Of a stretch of 64,000 nt of DNA, positions 55,329 through 64,000 are shown piece by piece; the first letter of the stretch is position 1; each line of letters starts with the position of its first letter. Below the pieces are notes generated by a model. The model worked only from the letters and a program-made list of their open reading frames with translations, was not told where the DNA came from and did no database searches. Position numbers and translations under genes: made by a program. Source of the stretch: Neocallimastix lanati (nom. inval.) (taxonomy: Eukaryota; Neocallimastigomycota; Neocallimastigomycetes; Neocallimastigales; Neocallimastigaceae); NCBI GenBank assembly GCA_016946835.1, contig JACVTC010000030.1:833501-897500 (forward strand). The letters run 5' to 3'.

Positions 55329-57698
55329 CTAATTTTTCTTATGAAAAATTTTGTTTGCGAAATTTGTCATAAAAGGACCATTTTTATCTTTAGTTAATAC
55401 GTCTGCTAACATATTTTTAGTATCTATATATTCTAGTTTTATTTTTCCTTTTTCTATATTATCTTTATCAAAGAAATATTTAATTGCTATATGTTTTAAT
55501 TTTGGATTTATCTCATCATTTTCAATATTAGTTTTACTTGCAATATTATCTGTAAAAATTTTAATTGGTTTTTTAAATTTAAATAATTCTTGTAATATGT
55601 TTCTGATCCATAAAACCTTCTTAATACATTCAGATGTACTTATGTATTCTGCTTCGGCAGTAGATGTGGCAACAATAGATTGTTTTTTACTTGTCCAACA
55701 AATAGGATTATTGCTCATCAAAATAATATTTCCAGATGTAGATTTTCTATCCTTTATATCTCCAGCAAAATCTGCATCAGTATATCCAATTATTTCGCCT
55801 TCACCATCATAGCATATTTTATAATTTTTAGTTGTATTTAAATATCTTAGTATATGGGTAACCTTTATCCAATCTGTTATTGTTGGGTTTTCAGAGATTC
55901 TTGCGGCCTTTCCAACAGCGAAAGATATATCTGGGCGTGTACATTTTGCTAAATAAATTAAAGATTCAATTGCACTTTTATAAGTAGTTGTGTCAAATGG
56001 TTTTTTGTTTTCTCCTTTAGTATTATCTCCTACACATGGAGTATTTGTTTTTCTTGTGTACTTTAAATTAAATGTTTCTAATAATTTTACTATAAAACCT
56101 GAATTATTTTCATTATTTTTTGAGTTATTTTTATTAATATCTGAATTATTTCCATTATTATTAGGGAAATAAAAATCTTTATTGATTGTAGAATTTTTGC
56201 TGAAATTAAAGTCAAATTTTAAAAATGTTGGGTATTCATTTTTATCTACAGCTGAATTAGATAAAGAAATATTTGCAGGTTCATCTTCAATGCAAAATAT
56301 TTCTCTGACAGAATGTAGATTATAATTATTGAAATCCATAATTAAATAACTATAAGTTTTTTCGTCAAATCCAGGAAAAATTCCTTTATTAGAGTTAGAA
56401 TGAAATTTTCCTTTGTTTTGATCATAAATTTTATAATAAGCTATACAACCAAAAGTTCTTAAATTATCTAATTTAACTTTGCGGTTGTAAAAACATTCAT
56501 CCGGAATATTGTTATTAGAAATTGGATGAGGAGTTTTATTATATAAATAATTTCCATAAGTAATTGCATAGTCCCAGAAATTTTCTGAGTGTTTACTCCA
56601 GGAAAGCAGAGTTTTGGTACATGAAATTAAGGTTTGGTTAAATCTCTCCGCTATTCCATTGTTTTCTGGGTTATAAGGCGGTGAATAAATTTTAGCAATG
56701 CCATTATCTTCACAGAAAGAAATAATTCTTTTGTTTTTATATTCCCTGGCATTGTCAGATTTAAAAATTTTTACTTTTTTGTCATTAAATAAATTATTTA
56801 AATATTTTAAAAATTTAATTATGATATCAATGGCTTCGCTTTTCCTTTTCATAAGGAAAATCCAACTTTTATGAGTTTTTTCATCAATAAAAGTTATAAT
56901 AAATCTCATTCCATTAATAGAATCATTAATGGGACCAATGATATCAGAATGAATAACCTCAAGAATATCGCTTGCTTTTGGCATTTCTTTATTATGAGGT
57001 TTTCTTTTCATTTTAGATATTCTACAGTCAGTACATAATGGTTCTTTAATATTATGTAAATTTAAATAATCATCTATATTTTCAATATAATAATGGCCAA
57101 GTCTTCTGTGCCATATTAATTTACTATCATGATTTAATTTATTTATATTGAAAATATAATTTTTAATATTTTGTTTTGTTTTATCATTATGTATAGCAGT
57201 GATTAAAATTTCGTTATTATTATTAGAGTGAAAAGTTCCGATGGAATTATTGTTATTATCCATTAATGTGAGTTTAACTCTATTATCAGACCTTTCCGTT
57301 AATGCTTTAATGTCTATTTTGGCAAGTTCAATACCACTAATAATATTCCTAGAAACTTCTTTGGAATATAATACACGTTTTAAAATGATTTTATGACTAT
57401 TAATAAAAAAATGGAATTCACCATAACCTTCAAAAACGCAAGAAGAGTTATTTGCGCATTTTAAAATACATTTCTCCTCTTTATAATTTATTAACAAACT
57501 CTTATCATTGGTTAGATGTTCTCCAGCACCAGAATCATATAACCAACTAGATTTATTATATTTATTCATTAATAAAATACCAGAATTTTTAAAAGAACAC
57601 ACATAATTTATATAAGATTTAAAATATTTATCTTTATTTATGTTTTTATTTTGAAATACATGTAATTTTTTAAATTTTTTATTATTATTATTAAATTC
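55329..57698 (-). CDS. Cop-2 Pol: protease, integrase, (RT deleted), RNase H
   Basis: Open from the codon after the gag UAA (57698) to 55329, about 790 codons; the first recognisable segment is WLYDSGAGEHLTND (protease D-S-G-A). Integrase: HHCC finger in WHRRLGHYYIENI...CTDCRISK, then HSDIIGP (D), FKSDNAREY (D) and PENNGIAERFN (E). After FPGFDEKTYSYLIM the protein runs into an Asn-rich linker and resumes at FIVKLLETFNLKYTRKTNTP, the very end of a copia RT; the palm with YVDD is absent. RNase H is complete (YTDADFAGD, STAEAEYIS, DNIASK, VLTKD). The frame is intact, so the deletion is in frame. The element cannot self-replicate without another RT. Confidence 0.92.
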   Translation of the reverse strand, partial: EFNNNNKKFKKLHVFQNKNINKDKYFKSYINYVCSFKNSGILLMNKYNKSSWLYDSGAGEHLTNDKSLLINYKEEKCILKCANNSSCVFEGYGEFHFFINSHKIILKRVLYSKEVSRNIISGIELAKIDIKALTERSDNRVKLTLMDNNNNSIGTFHSNNNNEILITAIHNDKTKQNIKNYIFNINKLNHDSKLIWHRRLGHYYIENIDDYLNLHNIKEPLCTDCRISKMKRKPHNKEMPKASDILEVIHSDIIGPINDSINGMRFIITFIDEKTHKSWIFLMKRKSEAIDIIIKFLKYLNNLFNDKKVKIFKSDNAREYKNKRIISFCEDNGIAKIYSPPYNPENNGIAERFNQTLISCTKTLLSWSKHSENFWDYAITYGNYLYNKTPHPISNNNIPDECFYNRKVKLDNLRTFGCIAYYKIYDQNKGKFHSNSNKGIFPGFDEKTYSYLIMDFNNYNLHSVREIFCIEDEPANISLSNSAVDKNEYPTFLKFDFNFSKNSTINKDFYFPNNNGNNSDINKNNSKNNENNSGFIVKLLETFNLKYTRKTNTPCVGDNTKGENKKPFDTTTYKSAIESLIYLAKCTRPDISFAVGKAARISENPTITDWIKVTHILRYLNTTKNYKICYDGEGEIIGYTDADFAGDIKDRKSTSGNIILMSNNPICWTSKKQSIVATSTAEAEYISTSECIKKVLWIRNILQELFKFKKPIKIFTDNIASKTNIENDEINPKLKHIAIKYFFDKDNIEKGKIKLEYIDTKNMLADVLTKDKNGPFMTNFANKIFHKKN

Positions 57699-58661
57699 TT
57701 ATTTATCCTCAAGGAACATGAATTTTATGTCTTCAAAATCTACATTAGAGTTATAATAATTGTTAATGTCGTGTTTAGAAATATTTCCGGCGAATTTATA
57801 TTCCTTTTTATTATTGTTTTTATAGTTTTTACTACAGTTATTTTTATTCTTGTTATTTTTGTTTTTATTAAAATAATTATTATTTTTATCATTTGAACCC
57901 TTATTTAACATTTGTGTAAATTTGCTATTTTTATTTTTTAAGTTGTACCAACACTCCTTTGTACTATGATTAGTTTTTTCACAAATAGAGCAATGTTTAT
58001 TATTTTTATAATTGTTTTTATTTTTGATGGCTATTTTTCTTACTTGGTCTATTTCCATGGGATCATCATCTCTGTTATCATAATTCCAACCTTTAATATA
58101 AGATCTTTTCTTCAGGTCGGCATCAATTTTGTTATAAATAGAGTCAAAAGTTTCGTTTTGTTCCAAAATAAATTTTCCCATGTAGTCTTCCGGCAAGGCA
58201 TTATAAAGATATTTGATTTTTTCTTCATCACTGATTCTAAGCTGAGAGCTATCCATAACTTTGAAAATATCCCTCATTTGATCAAGAGTTTCCATAATTT
58301 TTTCTTCTTTACTGGTAGATAATAAATTAAGCCTAGATATCCAGTATGATGTGTCATTCTTGTCTCCGCCAAAATACTTTTTTAATTTATCCATTATATC
58401 TTTTGCTGATAATATCCCAGCAACCTTTTTGTGGATTTCCGGAGTAATAGAATGAAGTATCAAAGACCTGGCTGTAGCATTTTTCATCAAGTGTTCTAGG
58501 TCTTCTTTTTTCTTCGGATCATCCAAGTCTATGTCTTTAATTATATTTTCCATGGCGTATTCGGAGACTTGTTCCTTTTGAAATTCTGTGGTTACTGAAT
58601 CAAACCACAATATGTAATTAGATGTTCCTTTTAGAATAATTAATGATTTTTCTTTGTTCAT
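57699..58661 (-). CDS. Cop-2 Gag (UBN2-type) with CCHC knuckle
   Basis: 320 aa starting MNKEKSLIILKG. Typical copia Gag motifs: NYILWFDSVTTEF, AKDIMDKLKKYFGG, LPEDYMGKF. Zinc knuckle CSICEKTNHSTKEC (CX2CX4HX4C), then an Asn/Lys-rich tail. The UAA stop (57701-57699) is followed in the same frame by open pol sequence with no other stop. Confidence 0.93.
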   Translation of the reverse strand: MNKEKSLIILKGTSNYILWFDSVTTEFQKEQVSEYAMENIIKDIDLDDPKKKEDLEHLMKNATARSLILHSITPEIHKKVAGILSAKDIMDKLKKYFGGDKNDTSYWISRLNLLSTSKEEKIMETLDQMRDIFKVMDSSQLRISDEEKIKYLYNALPEDYMGKFILEQNETFDSIYNKIDADLKKRSYIKGWNYDNRDDDPMEIDQVRKIAIKNKNNYKNNKHCSICEKTNHSTKECWYNLKNKNSKFTQMLNKGSNDKNNNYFNKNKNNKNKNNCSKNYKNNNKKEYKFAGNISKHDINNYYNSNVDFEDIKFMFLEDK

Positions 58662-58700
58662 TTTGTATTAATTAATAATATTATTCTCTCAAGATTTGTC

Positions 58701-58714
58701 TGAGACTCTTAATC
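58701..58714 (-). other. Cop-2 primer-binding site, tRNA-Lys(CUU) type
   Basis: Minus-strand GATTAAGAGTCTCA directly after the 5' LTR; identical to Cop-1 and Cop-3. Confidence 0.75.
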
Positions 58715-58916
58715 TGTCAACCGACTTCTCCGGTAGTAACTCGAGAGATAATAAAGTTTAATATAATTTATTTATTTTATTTATTTATTTTATATTTTAT
58801 TTATTTTAAAAGAGTCATCATTACATAAATTTATTTTATAGATTATTTTATACATGAATACATAAATCTATACTAATGTATAAATCACATGTTATAAATT
58901 TTCTATTCTATTAACA
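58715..58916 (-). repeat. 5' LTR of Cop-2 (202 bp)
   Basis: Copy of 55114-55315. Confidence 0.95.
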
Positions 58917-58939
58917 ATAATCATAATAATAATAATAAT

Positions 58940-59259
58940 AATTGTTGACTGCACTCATAATTTAACTATATATTTAATTTATTTATTTATAGTATTTATT
59001 TATATTTATGTGTATTTATTTATTTATATTTAATGATTACTTAAATGTATTATGATCTATCTTGTATAAATCTATGTTAATTATCTTTTAATATTTATTT
59101 AATTAATTTTTAATTTATTTTATGTTATGGAAAACGCATGTAGTAACATGTGACTTTATTACTTATTTAAAGCTGAAAGATAGATCATACACTTATTTCC
59201 CTTGTATACCATATTCCATAAGGAATATTATTATAGATCTAAATTTAATAAAGCTAACA
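58940..59259 (+). repeat. 5' LTR of Cop-3 (320 bp, single copy)
   Basis: TGTTGACTGCACTC...AAAGCTAACA, defined by its TG start, its TAACA end and the adjoining PBS. No second copy in the window. Confidence 0.75.
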
Positions 59260-59273
59260 GATTAAGAGTCTCA
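59260..59273 (+). other. Cop-3 primer-binding site, tRNA-Lys(CUU) type
   Basis: GATTAAGAGTCTCA, identical to the Cop-1 and Cop-2 sites although the LTRs differ. Confidence 0.75.
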
Positions 59274-59334
59274 GTTGACTCATATCATTTATTATTAAAA
59301 GTACTTAATTAATTCGCTTCACCGCTTCGAAATC

Positions 59335-60420
59335 ATGCAAGACTTTAACTTAGCTAAGGACCAACGCCTCCATGGAAAATCCAACTTTAATGAGTGGAAA
59401 TTTCTTATTGACAATGCCGCTAAACGTCAAGGTATTAAGGAATTCATGGAAGTCGACGTCGTTGGAAAACTTAATGATGTAGGTTTTAATTACAACCCCA
59501 ATGTCAACGATGTTATCAACAAGGTAATTACTAAATTAATTAACAAAATGTTGCCGCAAGCTCCTGCCGCACCTATTCGAAACAATAATGCTGAGGTTAA
59601 TCGAAACAATAATGCTGAGGTTAATCGAAACAATAATGCTGAGGTTAATCGAAACAATAATGCTGAGGTTAATCGAAACAATGACGTTGATATCAATACT
59701 CAGCTAACTAACTTTTTTGGTAATCCTCTTAATCATATCAGATTAGTTGAGGAAGCAGAAAGGATCGATGCTGATATGATACTCATGATCACTGATAAGG
59801 AAAAATTAAAATATCTCTATAACGTACTACCGGATGATTATAAAAATATCATTCAAATTAATTTGAATAGTGACCCTAATGTATATATTAATAATCTCAA
59901 AAGTTTTATTTATGCAAAATCTTACCTAGAAAATTGGGAAGATAACAAAACCAATGAAAAAGATGATCCAATGGATCTAGATTTTATCAGTAGAGGAAGA
60001 AGAACTAGTAATTCCTCAAAGAAAAATGAACACAACAACCATAATAACAAAAGCTCTAACTCTAAGAAAAGAGGAAAGCAAAATGGTAACCAATATAACA
60101 ATAATAATAAAGATAATAGTAACAAAGACAATAATAATAAATCATATTGCCACATTTGTGAAGTTAAAGGACACTCTACCAGAAACTGCATATATAATAT
60201 GAAGACGAAGTCAAATCATAATAAAGGGAGGCAAGAAAAGCTTCAAGTAAAGACCACATTAAATGATTATCCAAAGAAGTCTTTACATTTAATAAGTAAA
60301 ATTTCTGATCCAGACAGTGCCAGTAGTTATGATGATAATTTTGATTTTGAAGACGCAAGGGCACTGATAGAAAAACAAGAAGAAATAAACATTAACAATA
60401 AGGTTAAATTTTCTGGATAA
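59335..60420 (+). CDS. Cop-3 Gag with tandem NRNNNAEV repeat
   Basis: 361 aa starting MQDFNLAKDQRLHGKSNFNEWKF. Residues 82-121 are five copies of an 8-residue repeat NNNAEVNR encoded by a 24-bp tandem repeat (59578-59697). Then LKYLYNVLPDDYKN, Asn/Lys-rich region and knuckle CHICEVKGHSTRNC. The usual middle of the UBN2 domain appears shortened at the repeat. Ends with UAA, pol continuing in the same frame. Confidence 0.88.
   Translation: MQDFNLAKDQRLHGKSNFNEWKFLIDNAAKRQGIKEFMEVDVVGKLNDVGFNYNPNVNDVINKVITKLINKMLPQAPAAPIRNNNAEVNRNNNAEVNRNNNAEVNRNNNAEVNRNNDVDINTQLTNFFGNPLNHIRLVEEAERIDADMILMITDKEKLKYLYNVLPDDYKNIIQINLNSDPNVYINNLKSFIYAKSYLENWEDNKTNEKDDPMDLDFISRGRRTSNSSKKNEHNNHNNKSSNSKKRGKQNGNQYNNNNKDNSNKDNNNKSYCHICEVKGHSTRNCIYNMKTKSNHNKGRQEKLQVKTTLNDYPKKSLHLISKISDPDSASSYDDNFDFEDARALIEKQEEININNKVKFSG
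59578..59697 (+). repeat. 24-bp tandem repeat in Cop-3 gag
   Basis: Four perfect copies of CGAAACAATAATGCTGAGGT+TAAT and one diverged copy (59674-59697). The length keeps the reading frame. Confidence 0.97.
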
Positions 60421-61733
60421 ATTGAATACGTGAATGATAGTTTTATTATTCCAAAGGAAATAACAATTCCTAATAAAAAAGAAGAATTATATGTAAACAA
60501 CATCAATTATTATGAAGAAAATGATAAGACTAGTGAATGGTTATATGATACTGGTGCTGGAGAACATATAACTAATGATTTTAATTTGCTAAATAATTTT
60601 ATTCACTGCAAAATAAAGTTAAGATGTGCCAATGGGACAATGTGTAGCTTCGAAGGATATGGTACTTACGAATGTTACATTAATGGAATATATGTACGAC
60701 TAGACAGTATATTATATTCAAAATCTGCAACTAAAAATCTTATTAGTGGAATAGAATTGGCCAAAATAGGATATAGAGTTATTATTGACACTGATGATTA
60801 TATACGTGGAAGGTTTAACTTATGGGGTCCAAATAATGTATATATAGGAACTTATTATTCTACAAATGATAATCAATTCTTAGTAAATACTTACAAGATT
60901 AATAAAAACATTGAAGAAAAGAATAAAAATATTATGGCTTTAAACGAAGTTGATGAAAAAAGCCTTGAAATTTGGCATAGGAGACTAGGTCATTATTACC
61001 TAGAGAACATAAACAAATATCTAAGTTTACACCAAATAAAAACTCCTAAATGCATAGAATGTAAAGTAGCTAAAATGTCAAGGAAATCACACGGAGGAAA
61101 AACACCAAAAGTTACGAAAATATTAGAAATAATACATTCAGACATTTCAGGTCCATACAATTCATCTATTAATAATAAAAAAAATACTTTATTACATTCA
61201 TGGATGAATTCTCAAGAAAAGTATGGATATATACTTTAAAATCTAAAGCCGAAGCCCCCGAATTAATTGTGGAATTCTTCAGGTACTTAAATAACCAATT
61301 TGAAGAATATAATATTAAAATATTTAAATCAGATGGAGGAAAGGAATTTAAAAATAAAACAGTTAATAAATACTGTAAAGAAAATGGAATAGAAAAAACC
61401 TATTCTCCCCCAGGTTGTCCTGAAGTTAATGGAAAAGCTGAAAGAATAAACAGAACTCTTAGAAATTCAGCTAAAACTCTTCTATATTGGGCAGAATTAT
61501 CAGAAAACTTTTGGAATTTCGCCATAAAACAGGCATGCTACATATATAACTTAATTCCCCATTCCGGAAATAAATTTTTAATACCCAATGAAGTATTTTA
61601 TAACAAAAAGGTAGAATTAAAACATTTAAAAACTTTTGGTTGTGTGTGTTATTACAGGGATGATACACAACACAAATCAAAATTTTTACCAAATGCTAAG
61701 AAGGGCGTATTCTTGGGATTTGATGATAAATAA
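60421..61733 (+). pseudogene. Cop-3 Pol: protease and integrase, frameshifted and truncated
   Basis: In frame with gag after the UAA. Protease WLYDTGAGEHITND (about 60537), integrase finger WHRRLGHYYLENI...CIECKVAK, and HSDISGP. A frameshift in an A8 run (about 61173-61180) moves the reading from SSINNKK to a new frame (FMDEFSRKVWIYTLKSKAE, 61200 on), continuing with FKSDGGKEF and PEVNGKAERIN and stopping at GVFLGFDDK. RT and RNase H are gone. Confidence 0.9.
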
Positions 61734-62140
61734 TTTAAAAGAAGATTCATTATTTGAAAAAGAAACAACTCAAGATAATAGTTCAAAAACTGTTATTAAA
61801 GACTCTAATTTCAGTAAATTAAGAAATGTTATAGAAACCTCCAATAATACAAAAAATAGTGATATCTATGAAAGTGAATATACCCAAAATTATCCATCTT
61901 CTTCTACTACCAATGACATTAATAGTAACTATACTCTATATTTTAATAATTTTTATATTTAAAAGATAATATATATATATTTTATATGTACATTTATATA
62001 TTTATTATTTTTATTTAATTATTTAATTATTTTTTTTTTCTATTCTTTTTTTCCCTATTATTATAATATATTCAAAATAATAATTTTAATCATTTTATTT
62101 ATCCTTATCTTTATCCTTATCCTAATATTCATATATTATC
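61734..62140 (+). other. Junction region after Cop-3
   Basis: A 61636-61962 frame overlaps the pol end and has a Ser/Asn-rich tail (probably the decayed integrase-RT linker). From 61963 on it is AT-rich with a pyrimidine tract TTTATCCTTATCTTTATCC (62097-62115) just before the next ATG, a possible core promoter. Confidence 0.5.
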
Positions 62141-63361
62141 ATGGATACTGAAAATAATAAAATGCATTATACTAACGATGTAGAATTCGTTGAAGAAGAG
62201 CCTAGTAAACACAAATACGAAACAAGCAATTATAAAGACTCTTACTTCTCATTTATGAAAGACAACAATAGAAAAGAAAGGAATCCAGAAGACAATAATA
62301 TAAATGAAGATAATAATATAAATGAAGATAATAATATGAACAATGAAAATAATTTTAATGGAAGAAACATCTTAAATGAAGAAAACATTTTAAATGAAAA
62401 TATTAATAATGAAAGGACTACTAATACAGAACATAAAAGTAATTACATTAAAAATAAGCATGTCAATAATATATCGTTAAATGAAGAAAACCAAGAATTT
62501 GATAATAAAGATATAAACCAGAAAAATAACCATAATTTAAATAAAGATGTTGAAATTAATTCTAAAATTAATCCTAAAATTAAAAATAAAAATAATTGTG
62601 AATTTAAATTGAAATTCAATTTCAACAATGTTGACAAAAATAATTCTGAAAATAATTATTTGAATGAGATAAATAAAAATTTAGAAATAATAAATAAAAA
62701 TTATAATAAAAAGTTTAGAAATAATACTAAGAATACCAATTTTAATTCTAGTATTATTGAAAAATATAAACCAGAAGATCCTGCTTACGCCGCCTCAACT
62801 TCCAGCAGGAACAAAGGAAAAGAAAAAATAACCGAATTTGAAAATTTTGATAAAAATGAAATATTTTTAAATAATGAAAAATCAAGTCAAATTTTACAGA
62901 ATTTTACAATAAATAATTATAATATGAAAAAAAATTTTAATAATAATAATAAAAATTTTTCAAAAAATGATGAAAATTTTCAAGAAAATCTATTGGCTGA
63001 ATCAAAATCACATTCATATCATATCAAAAAATTTTCAAATAATTCAATAATTTCAAATGACACTAATAAATCACATATAACATATGACAACAATAATGAT
63101 TCACATAAATCTATTAATAATTCAAATAAATCAATGAATATCAAAAATTTACCAAAAAATGATCAAAATTTAATTAATAAAAATTTTTTATCGAAAAATA
63201 ATGAATTAATTCAACAAAATTCAAAACCCAGCGACTCTATGAAGAAAAACTATAATTTCTCCACTTCTACAATAGATATCAATAATATTCCTTCAGATAA
63301 TAAAAATACGGTAATGGAAAATCTTAAAAATATAACTCTTCTTCTTTTTTTATATTTCTAA
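62141..63361 (+). CDS. Hypothetical Asn/Lys-rich protein, 3' end fused to LINE debris
   Basis: 406 aa, MDTENNKMHY start. Low complexity throughout: Asn about one quarter, INEDNN repeats at 48-65, charged stretches. One more complex island, EKYKPEDPAYAASTSSRNKGKEKITEF (about 207-233), has higher GC. No known domain. The last 15 or so residues (LKNITLLLFLYF) read through the antisense of the adjacent LINE RT fragment, so the original C-terminus is probably lost. It could be a host gene or an ORF1/gag of another element. Confidence 0.5.
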   Translation: MDTENNKMHYTNDVEFVEEEPSKHKYETSNYKDSYFSFMKDNNRKERNPEDNNINEDNNINEDNNMNNENNFNGRNILNEENILNENINNERTTNTEHKSNYIKNKHVNNISLNEENQEFDNKDINQKNNHNLNKDVEINSKINPKIKNKNNCEFKLKFNFNNVDKNNSENNYLNEINKNLEIINKNYNKKFRNNTKNTNFNSSIIEKYKPEDPAYAASTSSRNKGKEKITEFENFDKNEIFLNNEKSSQILQNFTINNYNMKKNFNNNNKNFSKNDENFQENLLAESKSHSYHIKKFSNNSIISNDTNKSHITYDNNNDSHKSINNSNKSMNIKNLPKNDQNLINKNFLSKNNELIQQNSKPSDSMKKNYNFSTSTIDINNIPSDNKNTVMENLKNITLLLFLYF

Positions 63362-63990
63362 ATCCAAATTTGGTTCAGGTGGTCTAACAAAAATTTATGT
63401 TCAAAAGGCGCATATTTAACAATTCTATTAGTAGTAACAATCTTTTGAAATAATTTTTTTTTTTTTTTTTTAAGCCAACATTAATAAGAGAAATACCACG
63501 ATAATTTATTGAAATCTGATGGATCTCCTTTTTTTTTTTTTTTTTTAATTTTTTTTTTTTTTTTATTTTTTTGGAATTGATATTATAGAAGCCGAATTCC
63601 CATTCTTCTGGGGAAATCACCATCCCAGATTTTTGTTAAATAAAGAATGTAAACATTTCGCACAATTACAGTAATGAACAACTGAAGAATCAACTTGATT
63701 TTCGGAAAAATCAGATTTACTTAAGGAACGCTTTAAAAAATTCAATCAGATTAATAATACCATCGGGGGCCGGGAGCTTTATTATTTTTCATATCAAGCA
63801 CAGTGTTTTGAATTTCTTCCAAAGTAATAGGATCATTAATGTTCCAAGTAGGATGATTATTAGGATGAGTTCCAAATAGATTTACCCAGTATTCATTATC
63901 CAGACTATGTTGAGTAACATCAGAAGCTTGTTCACTATAATGCTCACCAAATCGATTCAATTGATCCGAATAATAATAATAATAATAAAT
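63320..63990 (-). pseudogene. LINE (non-LTR) reverse transcriptase fragment
   Basis: Read from right to left. ITLEEIQNTVLDMKNNKAPGP (63836-63773) is the classic N-terminal LINE RT block. A one-base change shifts to DGIINLIEFFKAFLK, then CLHSLFNKIW, PEEW, NYRGISLINVGLK (about 63508-63470) and KYAPFEHKFL with RPEQFGF-like remains near 63375. Poly-A expansions and frameshifts break it. The catalytic FADD region is not in the window. The 5' part continues beyond the right edge. Confidence 0.85.
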
Positions 63991-64000
63991 AATAATAATA

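Larger units (their letters stand above)
55114..58916 (-). mobile_element. Cop-2: Ty1/copia element lacking the RT core
   Basis: Two 202-bp LTRs (55114-55315, 58715-58916), apparently identical, with ATAAT on both sides (55109-55113, 58917-58921; weakly informative because the site is (AAT)n). PBS at 58701-58714, PPT TTTGAGGGGGGAA next to the 3' LTR (55316-55328). Gag and pol are in the same frame, separated by a single UAA. Pol has protease, integrase and RNase H but no RT catalytic domain. Confidence 0.93.
58940..61962 (+). mobile_element. Cop-3: decayed Ty1/copia element, 3' part missing
   Basis: 5' LTR 58940-59259, PBS, gag, then pol with protease and integrase in two frames; sequence recognisable as copia stops at about 61740 and no RT, RNase H or 3' LTR is found before the window end. 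Confidence 0.88.

Noticed and set aside
55351-56172. Plus-strand hydrophobic ORFs over Cop-2 pol
   Set aside because: Antisense of the RNase H and linker coding region, which has clear catalytic motifs on the other strand.

Overview
The window is extremely AT-rich DNA full of transposons, almost certainly from a eukaryote. My best guess is an anaerobic gut fungus (Neocallimastigomycota), inferred from the base composition, Asn/Lys-rich proteins, fungal-type Ty3 and Ty1/copia elements, an Rpn/PD-(D/E)XK nuclease gene and a decayed ankyrin-repeat gene. No rRNA, functional tRNA gene or CRISPR array was seen. Only about 3-4 kb looks like host sequence.

Layout. 1-6527: Ty3-A (+), intact single gag-pol ORF, window starts inside its 5' LTR. 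6534-14635: Ty3-B (-), intact gag and pol, apparently identical LTRs, 4-bp target duplication (TSD) AGAG. 14636-21133: Ty3-C (+), a chromodomain element with reverse transcriptase deleted and two solo LTRs inserted (15258-15961, 19095-19865). 22048-49582: Cop-1, a copia-type element with little coding capacity; its 215/216-bp LTRs share TSD ATTAT and now lie 27.5 kb apart because of nested insertions. Inside it are a solo LTR (24092-24794), Ty3-D (-; 25107-47193, TSD ATATC) and a solo LTR (47230-47860). The terminal few bases of Ty3-D's 5' LTR are split by a 1.55-kb LTR-like insert (Y), which is itself split by LARD-F (31794-34788), solo LTR X (34796-37823; carrying solo LTRs F2, F1 and D1) and the intact Ty3-E (39382-47175). 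The deepest chain is six levels: F1 in F2 in X in Y in Ty3-D in Cop-1. 49971-51137: Rpn-like nuclease gene. 52236-52995: ankyrin pseudogene. 53322-53640: heptanucleotide array. 55114-58916: Cop-2 (-), copia lacking the RT core. 58940-61962: Cop-3 (+), decayed copia. 62141-63361: Asn-rich ORF running into a LINE RT pseudogene (63320-63990, -).

How the parts work together. Three ways of priming reverse transcription appear side by side. (i) Ty3-A, C and D have a PBS complementary to their own LTR just downstream of the TATA box (Tf1-like self-priming; the C/D pair covaries). (ii) Ty3-B, E and LARD-F have a TGG-starting PBS for a tRNA 3' end and make 4-bp TSDs. (iii) Cop-1, 2 and 3 share a 14-nt PBS matching the anticodon arm of tRNA-Lys(CUU), suggesting half-tRNA priming. 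Expression strategies also differ. Ty3-A, C and D use one gag-pol ORF. Ty3-B and E have a UUUAAAC slippery heptamer, a 7-nt spacer and a conserved stem with a covarying pseudoknot for -1 frameshifting. Cop-2 and Cop-3 have gag and pol in the same frame separated by a single UAA. Leaders of the tRNA-primed clade carry arrays of structured hairpins with compensatory changes between units, and LTRs of the C/D family contain a tRNA-like A-box/B-box pair at exact tRNA spacing. All coordinates were read by eye; no alignment or folding program was run.
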